64,000 bases of DNA from Fidelibacterota bacterium (GTDB lineage: Bacteria; Pseudomonadota; Alphaproteobacteria; Rhodospirillales; Rhodospirillaceae): positions 1 to 64,000 of the forward strand of contig CANJBL010000008.1 of assembly GCA_947472795.1 (NCBI GenBank), read 5' to 3'. The stretch's first letter is position 1, and each line of letters opens with the position of its first letter. The notes below the pieces were generated by a model. That model was not told where the DNA came from, ran no database searches, and saw only the letters and a list, made by a program, of their open reading frames with translations. Positions 47,549-56,152 of this stretch are shown piece by piece. The position numbers and the translations under genes are program-made.

Positions 47549-48022
47549 TCAATAATCGACGGTGACGCCGAGAGTATTATTGGTGCTTTGATCGCTGCTG
47601 CACATGGATAACGTGCTGGCGTGGGCATCGCGTGCAGCGCATAGATCTGTGCCATTCGCCTCGGAGCTCCAGTCCACGGTGGAGTCCGCATTCTCCGTCT
47701 TAAGACGCTCGCCATCAGCGTGGATCGTGATGCGCATGGAACGCGGGCCTTTGCAGCTGAGCGACACGGCGGCGCAGGCGCCTAATTTGACGCCTGCCGG
47801 TGCCGCCGCGGGAGACGACGCAGGAGATGCGGCGCCGTGATTGGCACTTTCGCCGCTTTGACTCGTGCTTGATGCAAAGGCCGTGGTGGCATTGATACTG
47901 CCGGCGACAGCCACATAAGTGCTCATAGAAAGAGACGCTCGCGACTCGCCAGCCCACGCCGAACAGAGTCCAGCACCCCACAATCCCCATGCCGCAATAA
48001 CGGCAAGTCCCCGCGCCCACAT
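47549..48022 (-). CDS. Secreted pilin-like protein of unknown function
   Basis: A 157-residue protein with a signal peptide (MWARGLAVIAAWGLWGAGLCSAWAGE). The C-terminus, NTLGVTVDY, resembles the final strand of SCPU pilins (compare TITISVAF and FIVTIQF in the neighbours), and there are paired Cys (GACAAVSLSC, DLCAARDAHASTLSMC). The middle is Ser/Ala-rich. ATG 48022 has GGGGA six bases upstream; ATG 48058 has no such site. It lies at the 5-prime edge of the pilus cluster and may be an additional or minor pilin, but the domain match is weak. Confidence 0.55.
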   Translation of the reverse strand: MWARGLAVIAAWGLWGAGLCSAWAGESRASLSMSTYVAVAGSINATTAFASSTSQSGESANHGAASPASSPAAAPAGVKLGACAAVSLSCKGPRSMRITIHADGERLKTENADSTVDWSSEANGTDLCAARDAHASTLSMCSSDQSTNNTLGVTVDY

Positions 48023-48284
48023 TGTACGTCCCCATGGGTCTTTCTGACCCGCAACCATTCTACGGCGCGCGGCGCCGCAATGGTTGATTTTCTGTAAATT
48101 CCACAGCGCTTCGCGCGAGTTATCCCCAATTTTTTTTGAGAGATAACTTCTTGCGCGCGAACGTTCGCGCCCATGAAGCGAAAAAGTTGTGAGAACGCCT
48201 TCATCTGCGCACAGAATTCCGCGCGCAGGTTGTCTTCGTTCAACGAATCACGCGCTGCCGGGTACTATCGCGGCGAAACACGTA

Positions 48285-50534
48285 TTAGATCGAAACACCC
48301 TGGCTGCGAATGGGCAGGCTGCGGATGCGCATACCGCTCGCATTGAAGACCGCATTGGCAATAGCAGGCGCCGCCGGCGGGAACGCCGGTTCGCCGACTC
48401 CCGTGGGCGTGAAGTCGGATTGGATGAAATGCACATCCACTTGCGGGGAGTCCTTCATGCGCAGGATAGGATATTCGGTGAAATTGCTTTCCTGAATACG
48501 TCCGTTCTCGATGCCCACCTGCAGATTCATCATGGTGCTGATGGCGTCGATGACGGCTCCTTGGCACTGGTTCTCCGCCCCGCTCATGTTGACGATGGGC
48601 CCAATGTCGCCCACCACCGTGACCTTGTGCACAGTGATGTGTTTGTGCGCATCCACGCTAACCTCGGCCACTTCGGCAAAGTGACCGGCGTGGCTGAAAT
48701 GGAAGCCGAGGCCTAGCGCGCGGCCCTTGGGCATAGGTTTGCCCCACCCGGCCTTCTCCGCCGCCAGTTTGACCACTGCGGCCGCACGTCCGGTGTTGAG
48801 GGCGCCGGCGTTCGCGGGCGGCAACCAGCGCGGCTCACCAAAGATTTCCAGCAGGAACTCCACATGGTCGCGGCCACCGGCCGTGGCCAATTCATGGATG
48901 AAGGATTGCACCGCGAACGCCACGGCATTGGAGCGTGGCGCACGCCAGGACCCGCACGGCGTCATGAGCGGCAGCATGGTTTGCTGCAATTCGGAGTTGG
49001 CAACCAACAACAGCGGGAATTCGGCGGGCGGCATATTACCGCCGGTGACCGGGCTCTTGCCGTCGCTGGTGAAGGTGATGAAATGATCGCGCCAGGCAAC
49101 GAGCTTGCCCTTGGCATCCAAGCCGGCCGTGAAAGCGTGAAATCCGCCCGGACGGTAAAAGTCGTGACGCATGTCGTCTTCGCGTGTCCACGTCAGCTTC
49201 ACCGGCGCGCTCACCTTTTGGGCAATGGCCGCGGCTTCGCACGCATAGTCATTCACCAGACGCCGCCCAAAACCGCCGCCGGCGCGAGTCTGGTGCATGG
49301 TGATTTTGTCTTGCTCAAGACCGAGCACGTGCGCGACGCCTTGTAAGGCGCGCTCCGGCGTCTGGGTGGGCACCCACATCTCGATCGCATCGCCTTTGAA
49401 CCACGCCGTGCAATTCTGCGGCTCGAGGCTCGCATGCGGCAGGAAAGGATAGCTGTAGAAAGCTTCGAGGCGCTTGGCAGCACTCTTCAGGGCCGCGTCC
49501 ACATCACCGTTTTTCGTGATGCTCTGCTTGCCCGTCTGTTTGGCGATCTTCTGGGCTTCCAACACGGCGCCGGTCCAACTGTCCCTCGACGCGCTGCTTT
49601 CGTCCCATTCCACCTGCAAGGCCGCTTTGGCTTTGAAGGCGGCCCACGTGGAGGTGGCGACGATGGCCACACCGGGCATCACTTCGGAAACGGTGCCGTT
49701 GCCTTCGAGCACGAAGGCATCTTTCACACCCTGCATGCCCTTGATGGCATCGAGATTGGCCCGCTTCACCTTGCCGCCGACGGCGGGGCATTTCTCATAC
49801 ACGGCATAAACCATATCCGGCATGGCGACATCGATACCAAACAACGGCTGTCCCGTGACGATCTTGCGATTGTCTACACCGGAGACGCGCGTGCCGAGCA
49901 GCCTGTATTCCGCACGGGTTTTCAACTTCAACGTTGTTGGATCGGGCACGGGCAGTGTCGCGGCCGCTAAAGCAAGTTCACCGTACTTCGCCTGACGCTT
50001 ACTGGCGGCGTGCATGACTATGCTGTCGCCCGTGGTGCATTCGGCTTCCGGGACTTTCCACTGCTTTGCAGCGGCGGAGACCAGCATGGCGCGCGCGGCA
50101 GCACCGGCGCGGCGCAGCTGGTCCCAGCTGTTCGGAATAGAGGTTGATCCGCCCGCGCTCTGGCGGCCATAGACTTTCGGATTGATCGGCGCTTGTTCCA
50201 CCTGCACATCGCGCCAGGCCGCATCCATCTCTTCGGCGATGATCATGGGAAAAGCCGTTTTGATGCCTTGCCCGATTTCTGGCCCCTTGGAGTAGATGAG
50301 AATGCTGCCGTCCGGCGAGACCCGCAGGAAGGCGTTCGGCGCAAATTCTTTAGAGGTCGTCGCGGCGGCGACTTCCGCATCCGGTGCGATCGCGAAAGCG
50401 AGGACCAAACCAGCGCCGGCAGCACCCGTCAGCTTCAAAAGCGAGCGGCGGCTTATCTGCATCTTGGTGGCCGGTGCGAGGCTTTCGAACTCGCCCATCA
50501 CCGATGCGAAATAGGAGTCGGCGGAGAAAGTCAT
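48285..50534 (-). CDS. Molybdenum hydroxylase large subunit (isoquinoline 1-oxidoreductase beta-like)
   Basis: A 749-residue Moco-binding subunit. Near the N-terminus there is a Tat-type signal, [21 protein letters not shown], after an unusual 25-residue leader ([24 protein letters not shown]). Two aldehyde-oxidase-type domains follow: [53 protein letters not shown], and [25 protein letters not shown], in which the Glu of [11 protein letters not shown] is at the expected active-site position. The enzyme would hydroxylate an N-heterocycle or oxidise an aldehyde in the periplasm. The small subunit gene overlaps it by four bases. No XdhC-type insertion chaperone or cytochrome gene is adjacent. 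Confidence 0.85.
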   Translation of the reverse strand: MTFSADSYFASVMGEFESLAPATKMQISRRSLLKLTGAAGAGLVLAFAIAPDAEVAAATTSKEFAPNAFLRVSPDGSILIYSKGPEIGQGIKTAFPMIIAEEMDAAWRDVQVEQAPINPKVYGRQSAGGSTSIPNSWDQLRRAGAAARAMLVSAAAKQWKVPEAECTTGDSIVMHAASKRQAKYGELALAAATLPVPDPTTLKLKTRAEYRLLGTRVSGVDNRKIVTGQPLFGIDVAMPDMVYAVYEKCPAVGGKVKRANLDAIKGMQGVKDAFVLEGNGTVSEVMPGVAIVATSTWAAFKAKAALQVEWDESSASRDSWTGAVLEAQKIAKQTGKQSITKNGDVDAALKSAAKRLEAFYSYPFLPHASLEPQNCTAWFKGDAIEMWVPTQTPERALQGVAHVLGLEQDKITMHQTRAGGGFGRRLVNDYACEAAAIAQKVSAPVKLTWTREDDMRHDFYRPGGFHAFTAGLDAKGKLVAWRDHFITFTSDGKSPVTGGNMPPAEFPLLLVANSELQQTMLPLMTPCGSWRAPRSNAVAFAVQSFIHELATAGGRDHVEFLLEIFGEPRWLPPANAGALNTGRAAAVVKLAAEKAGWGKPMPKGRALGLGFHFSHAGHFAEVAEVSVDAHKHITVHKVTVVGDIGPIVNMSGAENQCQGAVIDAISTMMNLQVGIENGRIQESNFTEYPILRMKDSPQVDVHFIQSDFTPTGVGEPAFPPAAPAIANAVFNASGMRIRSLPIRSQGVSI

Positions 50535-51004
50535 GACGCACCCCCGTCAGCGACGGCGTGGATGGCCTTGCGGATGCGAGTGTAGGTGCCGCAACGGCAC
50601 ATGTTGCCCGACATGGCTTTATCAATGTCGGCATCGGTTGGATGCGGTGTCGTCTTGAGGAGCGCAGCGGCGGTCATCAGTTGACCCGCCTGGCAGTAGC
50701 CGCATTGCGGCACATCGTGATCGATCCAGGCTTGTTGCAGCGGATGCAGGGCACCTTCGGCGCGGCCATCCAGAGCGGCAAGACCTTCGATGGTGGTGAT
50801 GGACTGGCCTTCGACGGCGCTCATGGGCGTCGAACACGCGCGAATGGGTTGGCCGTTCAGATGAACCGTGCAGGCGCCGCATTGGGCTATGCCGCACCCG
50901 TATTTGGTGCCGACAAGACCGAGGGAGTCGCGCAAAACCCACAGCAGAGGCGTCGCGGGGTCGAGCCCTTCGAATGAGTGTTCAGTGCCATTGACCTTGA
51001 ACAT
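50531..51004 (-). CDS. [2Fe-2S] small subunit of the molybdenum hydroxylase (isoquinoline 1-oxidoreductase alpha-like)
   Basis: A 157-residue subunit with both iron-sulfur sites: the plant-type cluster in [17 protein letters not shown] (with a later Cys), and the second site in [18 protein letters not shown] with [17 protein letters not shown] 51004 gives the standard start [11 protein letters not shown]. It has no signal of its own and would be exported together with the large subunit by the Tat pathway. The four-base overlap couples the two genes. Confidence 0.92.
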   Translation of the reverse strand: MFKVNGTEHSFEGLDPATPLLWVLRDSLGLVGTKYGCGIAQCGACTVHLNGQPIRACSTPMSAVEGQSITTIEGLAALDGRAEGALHPLQQAWIDHDVPQCGYCQAGQLMTAAALLKTTPHPTDADIDKAMSGNMCRCGTYTRIRKAIHAVADGGAS

Positions 51005-51063
51005 CGGACGCCTCCTTCTTGAAGAGGGCAAAGAATAACTGCGGGGCCTAGCCTTGCCAATGG

Positions 51064-51255
51064 TCAGCGCTTCGGGCGCGAGGCATCAAGCTCATGTTGC
51101 GCAAGGGACTTTTCCGTGCGCGCCTCTTCCTGTGCGCGTTTGTTCCTATCGGCCTTCGTCTGGCCGAACTTGAGGCGGTTGGTCTCAGCCTCTTTGCCCG
51201 CCACGTCGCGGGCCTTGGCCTTGCGTGCGCGGCGCAGGTTAACGACGTCGCCCAT
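51064..51255 (-). CDS. DUF4169 family small protein
   Basis: A 63-residue, very basic protein beginning [17 protein letters not shown], with the typical [14 protein letters not shown] segment of DUF4169. The family is found in alphaproteobacteria; its function is unknown. It overlaps a longer ORF in another frame that has no recognisable sequence and is rejected. Confidence 0.8.
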   Translation of the reverse strand: MGDVVNLRRARKAKARDVAGKEAETNRLKFGQTKADRNKRAQEEARTEKSLAQHELDASRPKR

Positions 51256-51354
51256 ATGGTGTTAACAGCCCAGGTTTCAAGGGTTTCGTGGAAGGGTTGC
51301 GTACAGGTATCTTGTACCACATCTTGAAGGCGCAAACTTTTTGAAAGGCCGGCC

Positions 51355-51648
51355 ATGTCTTCCCCTTCCATGACTTCCACTGCTGTTACAGACAACCCAG
51401 CCCGCTCACGCTTCGAATTGGTGGAAGAAGGTGAGACATCCTTTGCGAACTATCGATTGGCCGACGGCGTCATGACCATCCCCTATGTCGAAGCAGCTCC
51501 AGCGTTGCGCGGCAAAGGATCTGCCGGGCGGCTGATGGAAGGTGTTGTGACTGCGGCGCGCGCACGCGGGCTGAAGATTATGCCCGTCTGCGGCTATGCA
51601 GTCTCTTGGTTCCGCCGCCATCCCGAGCACGAAGACTTGCTTGGATAA
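51355..51648 (+). CDS. YidJ/Gcn5-related small N-acetyltransferase
   Basis: A 97-residue minimal GNAT of the PF14542 type: ARSRFELVEEGETSFANYRLADGVMTIPYVEAAPALRGKGSAGRLMEGVVTAARARGLKIMPVCGYAVSWFRRHPEHEDLL. The RGKGSAGRLMEGV stretch is the acetyl-CoA-binding loop, and P-x-C-x-Y-x2-x-W-F-R-R-H is the family signature. The start may be ATG 51355 or ATG 51370. Its substrate is unknown. Confidence 0.85.
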   Translation: MSSPSMTSTAVTDNPARSRFELVEEGETSFANYRLADGVMTIPYVEAAPALRGKGSAGRLMEGVVTAARARGLKIMPVCGYAVSWFRRHPEHEDLLG

Positions 51649-51650
51649 AT

Positions 51651-52163
51651 TCAGCCGCGTCCCGCGGCAGCGAGATTGACCAGCCGTGGCGTATGACCGC
51701 AGTCGGTCATGAACTTCAACAGGTCCGCCGGCGCGATTGATGTGCTCATGGTGTTGATGAGTGGATGGGCGTTGATGATCTCGCCTCCCATCATCTCAGC
51801 ATCCAAAATCACCTGAACTGCATTGTCCTTGTCATTGATGATCGCGAAGGGCGTGACCGAACCTGGCGCTACGCCTAGCACGCGCATCAGGCGCTCCTCT
51901 GATCCAAACGACAACCGCGCCGAACCAATGACATTCGCGAGCTTCTTCAAATCCAGCGCGCGGGCACCAGGGGCTACCACCAGCCACATTTTTTTCTTGG
52001 CATCACAGAGAAACAGATTCTTCACATGCACGCCGGGCAAATGGCCGGCGACGGCGTCCAATTCCTCGACCGTGAAAGCGGCGGTATGTTCCGTCGTGGT
52101 GGTGGTGATGCCGAGAGCTTTGAGACGATCGAGAAGCTCCGCCGGCGTGGCGGGCTCTGTCAT
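51651..52163 (-). CDS. Prolyl-tRNA deacylase (ProXp-type, YbaK/EbsC fold)
   Basis: A 170-residue free-standing editing domain that removes mischarged amino acids from tRNA-Pro. Conserved features are TTTEHTAAFTVEELDAVAGHLPGVHVKNLFLCDAKKKMWLVV (with the catalytic Lys in KNLFL), LSFGSEERLMRVLGVAPGSVTPFAIINDKDNAVQVILD (the GSVTPF block) and NAHPLIN. ATG 52163 is preferred over the longer ORF; it overlaps the upstream AI-2E gene by four bases. It ends three bases from the convergent acetyltransferase. Confidence 0.87.
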   Translation of the reverse strand: MTEPATPAELLDRLKALGITTTTTEHTAAFTVEELDAVAGHLPGVHVKNLFLCDAKKKMWLVVAPGARALDLKKLANVIGSARLSFGSEERLMRVLGVAPGSVTPFAIINDKDNAVQVILDAEMMGGEIINAHPLINTMSTSIAPADLLKFMTDCGHTPRLVNLAAAGRG

Positions 52164-53221
52164 GGAGCTTGCGGTGTCAGATTGCGTGACGGCCACGCGG
52201 TGATCACCGCCTTCACCAGCACCGCCAGCGGAATGGCGAAGAACACGCCCCACAGCCCCCAGATGCCGCCAAAGAATAAAATAGCGACGATGATCGCCAC
52301 GGGATGGATGGAGACGGCTTCCGAGAACAGCAACGGCACCAGCACGTTTCCATCAAGTGCGTGAATGATGGCATAAGCACCGATGGCGATGCCGGCATCG
52401 ACACTGAAACCCCATTGCAAAATCGCGACCACAGCCACGGGCACCGTTGCGAATGCCGCGCCGACATAAGGAATGAGAACAGCGATGCCGATAATCACGG
52501 CTAGCAACGGCGCGTAGTTCAAACCAATGAGCTTGAAAACCGTGAAGCTGACCACGGCCACGATCAGCATCTGAATGACCTTGCCGCCGACGAAGTTCTG
52601 CAGTTGGCGGTGCACATCTTTCCAGACGGCCGCGGAGAGTTCGTGGTGCTCGGGCAGGAAGGACGCCAGCCACGCGACGATGCGGTCTTTGTCCTTCAAG
52701 AGAAAGAAGACCATGATCGGCACGATGACCAGATAAACCAACACCGTCACCACGCTCATGACCGTGCCGCCGAGGTAACCCGCCAGTTTCTGGCTGAACT
52801 CAAAAGCCACGTGACGCGCTTCCACCATCAGGCTCGCGGCCTGTTCTTGTGTCACAAGCGTCGGGTAGCGCTCTGGCAGGCCTGCAATGACCTCTTGCGC
52901 CTTGGCCATGAACTGCGGGAACTGAGTGACGAACTGCGCCAATTGTCGGACAAGCAGCGGCACGAGCCCCAACAGCAGCAGGAAAGCGCCAATGAAAAGA
53001 CCAAAAACAATGCTCATGGCCATGCGCCGGGACGCACCGCGACGCTGGAGCCGGTCGCTGGCCACCTGCAGCACGTAAGCAATGGTCACCGCGGCATAGA
53101 AGGGCGCCAGAATGCGCGCGGTCAACACCACGATGACAGTGCCGACAACCAGAAGCATCAACAACATGGCCAGCTGATTGTTGCCGGCGATGGCGTTGTA
53201 CCAATCGCGTATCAAAGACAT
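52160..53221 (-). CDS. AI-2E family transporter
   Basis: A 353-residue protein with seven or eight hydrophobic segments and the AI-2E/PerM family pattern: an N-terminal ARILAPFYAAVTIAYVL, a central PLLVRQLAQFVTQFPQFMAKAQEVI amphipathic region, VPIMVFFLLKDKDRIVAWLASFLPEHH, and IPYVGAAFATVPVAVVAILQWG with IIHALDGNVLVPLLFSEAVSIHPVAIIVAILFFGGIWGLWGVFFAIPLAVLVKAV. The name comes from one member; most act as general permeases or Na+/H+ antiporters. It is coupled to the prolyl-tRNA deacylase gene downstream, an arrangement with no obvious functional link. Confidence 0.88.
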   Translation of the reverse strand: MSLIRDWYNAIAGNNQLAMLLMLLVVGTVIVVLTARILAPFYAAVTIAYVLQVASDRLQRRGASRRMAMSIVFGLFIGAFLLLLGLVPLLVRQLAQFVTQFPQFMAKAQEVIAGLPERYPTLVTQEQAASLMVEARHVAFEFSQKLAGYLGGTVMSVVTVLVYLVIVPIMVFFLLKDKDRIVAWLASFLPEHHELSAAVWKDVHRQLQNFVGGKVIQMLIVAVVSFTVFKLIGLNYAPLLAVIIGIAVLIPYVGAAFATVPVAVVAILQWGFSVDAGIAIGAYAIIHALDGNVLVPLLFSEAVSIHPVAIIVAILFFGGIWGLWGVFFAIPLAVLVKAVITAWPSRNLTPQAP

Positions 53222-53316
53222 GAAAAAAGATCCCCCGAACGGGCGGAGAATAGCGCGGCGCTCCGGGTTTGTCGCGGGGGCCGTGAACGCCTGAAAGTCA
53301 GAAAAAATGCGTGCTG

Positions 53317-54636
53317 TTACAGAGTCATCTTGAGGTCGTCGACCATCGCCCCCGGCAGGCGCATGGAACGGGTGGAGCGGTTTTCATAGGTATCCGCCGA
53401 CACCAGCAGGTCGCGCTCGGCCGTGAGGCCGACGAGATGACTGCCCAGCATGCGGTAGAGCGTGTCATCAAAGCGCATGACGTTCAGAGGTGCTGCGATC
53501 TCTCCGTTCTCCACCCAGAAAGTGGCGAACCGCGTCATGCCGGTGAGCCGGCAGGCATTGCGGTCCGAATAGTTCAGGTACCAGAGATTGCCGATATAGA
53601 TGCCGGTCCCGAGCGTTTTCAAAATCTCGGCCTGCGCGAGAGTGCCGGGCGCCATATCCAAAGCCAACGGCGCTTCATAGGCATCCGCGCCGTTTTGCGG
53701 CACGCCGAATTCCGCCGCCGAACGCGGACTGACGAGGCAATCCTTATAAGCACCCTGCGCGATGAGTGTCACTTCCGGCGGCTTCACAAAACCTTCGTCC
53801 TGGAAAGACGGTGAAAGGCCATCGCGCGTGTTTTCACGTAACGTGACGCCGGCATTCAATGTGACGCCCTGCTCGGCCATCTTGATGAGCGGCGTGGTGC
53901 CCGTGCGGTGATCGGCAAGGCCAAAACCGCCCCAACTCATCATGGTCATAAGCTCTTCCATGGCCGCCGGTGCGAGATAAACCCGGTAACCACCTGGAGC
54001 AATAGTCTTGGCGGGGCGCGCGAGTGCATCCAGGCGCGCGGTAGCGGCAGCAGCTTTGGCGGCAAATGCGCCCGCATCCCACTCGGTGCCCGCGTGGGAC
54101 ATCTTCACGGCCTTGTCGGCGCGCAGGTAGAAACTGAGGTCGATGTTGAAAGCCTCGACCGCATCCCAATTGCGTTGCCCAAAGCTGTTGGCGAAACCGC
54201 GTGTGATGGGACCGGAGGCGTAAATCCCCACCATGTCGCGCCCTTTTCCCGCCGCCAGCACAGCCTCGATGCCCTCCTCCGCTGTTGGCATACGCGCCGG
54301 CAACACGCGCGATGTGGGCTCGGGTGTCGTGTTGATCAGGAAAAAGGGATCTTCAGGGGAATCATTGATGACGTCGCGCAGACGGCTCACCGCCGTTTTC
54401 ACACCATCCACATCCTCCGGGCCGCCGGTGAGCCCGAGACTTTGACTGGCGTGCCGGCGGTCCTTGAAGAGTTCCAGCGTGAGATAGCTCTGTTTTACCG
54501 TGCCGGCTTGGCGCACGGCGGAATGGTTGAACCGCACAAAATCGGAGGTCTCCGCCGCGAGGCGCGCGAGAAAACCTTCCTCGCCCTTGAGCTGCCGGCC
54601 GATCTCGTCAGCAAGCGCGAAAAATCTATCCTGCAT
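53317..54636 (-). CDS. pmbA: TldE/PmbA-type metalloprotease subunit
   Basis: A 439-residue member of the TldD/PmbA (U62) family without the HExxxH motif, hence the non-catalytic TldE/PmbA partner. Recognisable blocks are SHAGTEWDAGAFAAKAAAATARLDAL, APAAMEELMTMMSWGGFGLADHRTGTTPLIKM and GIYIGNLWYLNYSDRNACRLTGMTRFATFWVENGEI. With TldD it forms a heterodimer that degrades unfolded peptides and processes microcin-type peptides. It is encoded five bases after tldD. Confidence 0.88.
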   Translation of the reverse strand: MQDRFFALADEIGRQLKGEEGFLARLAAETSDFVRFNHSAVRQAGTVKQSYLTLELFKDRRHASQSLGLTGGPEDVDGVKTAVSRLRDVINDSPEDPFFLINTTPEPTSRVLPARMPTAEEGIEAVLAAGKGRDMVGIYASGPITRGFANSFGQRNWDAVEAFNIDLSFYLRADKAVKMSHAGTEWDAGAFAAKAAAATARLDALARPAKTIAPGGYRVYLAPAAMEELMTMMSWGGFGLADHRTGTTPLIKMAEQGVTLNAGVTLRENTRDGLSPSFQDEGFVKPPEVTLIAQGAYKDCLVSPRSAAEFGVPQNGADAYEAPLALDMAPGTLAQAEILKTLGTGIYIGNLWYLNYSDRNACRLTGMTRFATFWVENGEIAAPLNVMRFDDTLYRMLGSHLVGLTAERDLLVSADTYENRSTRSMRLPGAMVDDLKMTL

Positions 54637-54641
54637 GCTGC

Positions 54642-56081
54642 TCAGCCGCCGCCGAAAACGTGTACATCGGCGAAGAGGCCGGTCGGCGTGGCGTGGCCCA
54701 CGCGAATCACTTGATTGGGCTCGCCTTTGCCGCAGGTAGGCGTACCCAGGATTTGCACCGTGCCGGCGTTGCCGAGACCTTTGAGGCTGCGCCAGAAGGT
54801 CGCCGAAATACCACGGTAGTTGGGGTTCTTCACCACATCGCCAAGTTTACCGTTCTTGACGAGACGGGCGCGTTCGCAGCCGAATTGGAACTTGTTGCGG
54901 CTGTCGTCGATGGACCAGGAAACATTGGTCTCCATCATGATGCCGTTCTCCATCGCACCAATAAGATCATCAAGTGAAGACGCGCCCGCTTCCACATTCA
55001 GGTTCGCCATACGATCGATGATCGGGCGGTTCCAGCTGCAGGCGCGTGCATTGGCGACGCCGGAGATATTGGCGCGCGCCTGACTGAAGGCTCCGCCCAA
55101 AGGCGTCTGCAGAATGCCGCGCTGAATGAGGAATCGTTTCTCGGCGCGCGTGCCGTCATCGTCAAAGGCATAGGACGCGGCTTCGCCGGAAACGGTGGGG
55201 TCAAAGGTGACATTCAGGAGATCCGACCCGTACTGATAGGTGCCGAACATGTCGAGCGTGACAAAGCTGGTGCCGGCGTAGTTGCGCTCGTCACCGAGGA
55301 TGCGGTCCAACTCCAAAGGATGCCCGATAGACTCGTGGATTTGGATATACATCTGGTCCGGCGCGAGCAGCAGATCCATGGTCTCGGTGGGGCAATTGGG
55401 AGCTGCGAGCAGCTCCAGCGCTTCCTCTCCGATGCGCGGCGCAGCCGTCCAGAAGCCCAACCGATCTAACGTTTCGAAGCCTCCTTGGCGGATAACACCG
55501 CCGCGCCCAAAAGTGCGCGTCTGGGTTTCGCCGCCTTCAGAGGCACTGGCCGAGAGATGCGGCACGACGATGCCGCAGCGCTGGCGGATGAAGTCCCCAT
55601 GGGATGTGGCGATGACACTTTCTTCGTCGGTGAACGAAAGTGCGGCCGACCAGTCGGCAATGGTGTCATTGCGCTTGAGGTCCGCGGATTGGCGGGCGAG
55701 GCGCGCCAGCTTGTCGCCGCGCGACACGCTTTGCCAGGGGGTTGCTGTTCGGTCTTCGTCTTCGAACTGGATGGCTTTGCCATCACGAAGTCGCGGCGGC
55801 GAGACCGAGCGCCCAGCGGCGCGGCGTACCCAGGCTAAGGCCTCCTGCCCTGCCCGCGCGAGACCGGCCGTGCTGACATCAGACGTGGCGGCATAACCAA
55901 TCCCACCACCAGCCTCGACAGTGACCATGGCGCCGACATCGTCCGTGAGGCTCACGGGGTCGGCAACACCCCGCGTGACGGACAAAGCTTCAGCCTGGCT
56001 GCGCATGACGCGCACGGACCAGAAGTCGCACGCGGGCGCGGCCTTCATAAAACGGCGCGCGATGTCTGAGGGTAAAGTCAT
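54642..56081 (-). CDS. tldD: TldD family metalloprotease
   Basis: A 479-residue zinc protease. The HESIGH motif, in QIHESIGHPLELDRILGDE, carries the zinc-binding His residues and catalytic Glu; the third ligand is a downstream Cys, probably in SGVANARACSWNRP or FQFGCERARL. The C-terminal SISATFWRSLKGLGNAGTVQILGTPTCGKGEP is typical of TldD. It works with the adjacent PmbA-type subunit. It is divergent from mnmC. Confidence 0.9.
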   Translation of the reverse strand: MTLPSDIARRFMKAAPACDFWSVRVMRSQAEALSVTRGVADPVSLTDDVGAMVTVEAGGGIGYAATSDVSTAGLARAGQEALAWVRRAAGRSVSPPRLRDGKAIQFEDEDRTATPWQSVSRGDKLARLARQSADLKRNDTIADWSAALSFTDEESVIATSHGDFIRQRCGIVVPHLSASASEGGETQTRTFGRGGVIRQGGFETLDRLGFWTAAPRIGEEALELLAAPNCPTETMDLLLAPDQMYIQIHESIGHPLELDRILGDERNYAGTSFVTLDMFGTYQYGSDLLNVTFDPTVSGEAASYAFDDDGTRAEKRFLIQRGILQTPLGGAFSQARANISGVANARACSWNRPIIDRMANLNVEAGASSLDDLIGAMENGIMMETNVSWSIDDSRNKFQFGCERARLVKNGKLGDVVKNPNYRGISATFWRSLKGLGNAGTVQILGTPTCGKGEPNQVIRVGHATPTGLFADVHVFGGG

Positions 56082-56152
56082 GAACCATGACTAATGGGAG
56101 CCGACCCGTCTTTGCAAGCGGCAGTACACGCAGCCTGATATATTAAAGCGTC

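Noticed and set aside
47417-47611. 64-codon plus-strand ORF between the two pilin-like genes
   Set aside because: No ribosome-binding site or recognisable sequence, and it overlaps the end of the pilin-like gene at 47549.
51048-51395. 115-codon minus-strand ORF
   Set aside because: Overlaps the well-matching DUF4169 gene in another frame and shows no recognisable sequence.
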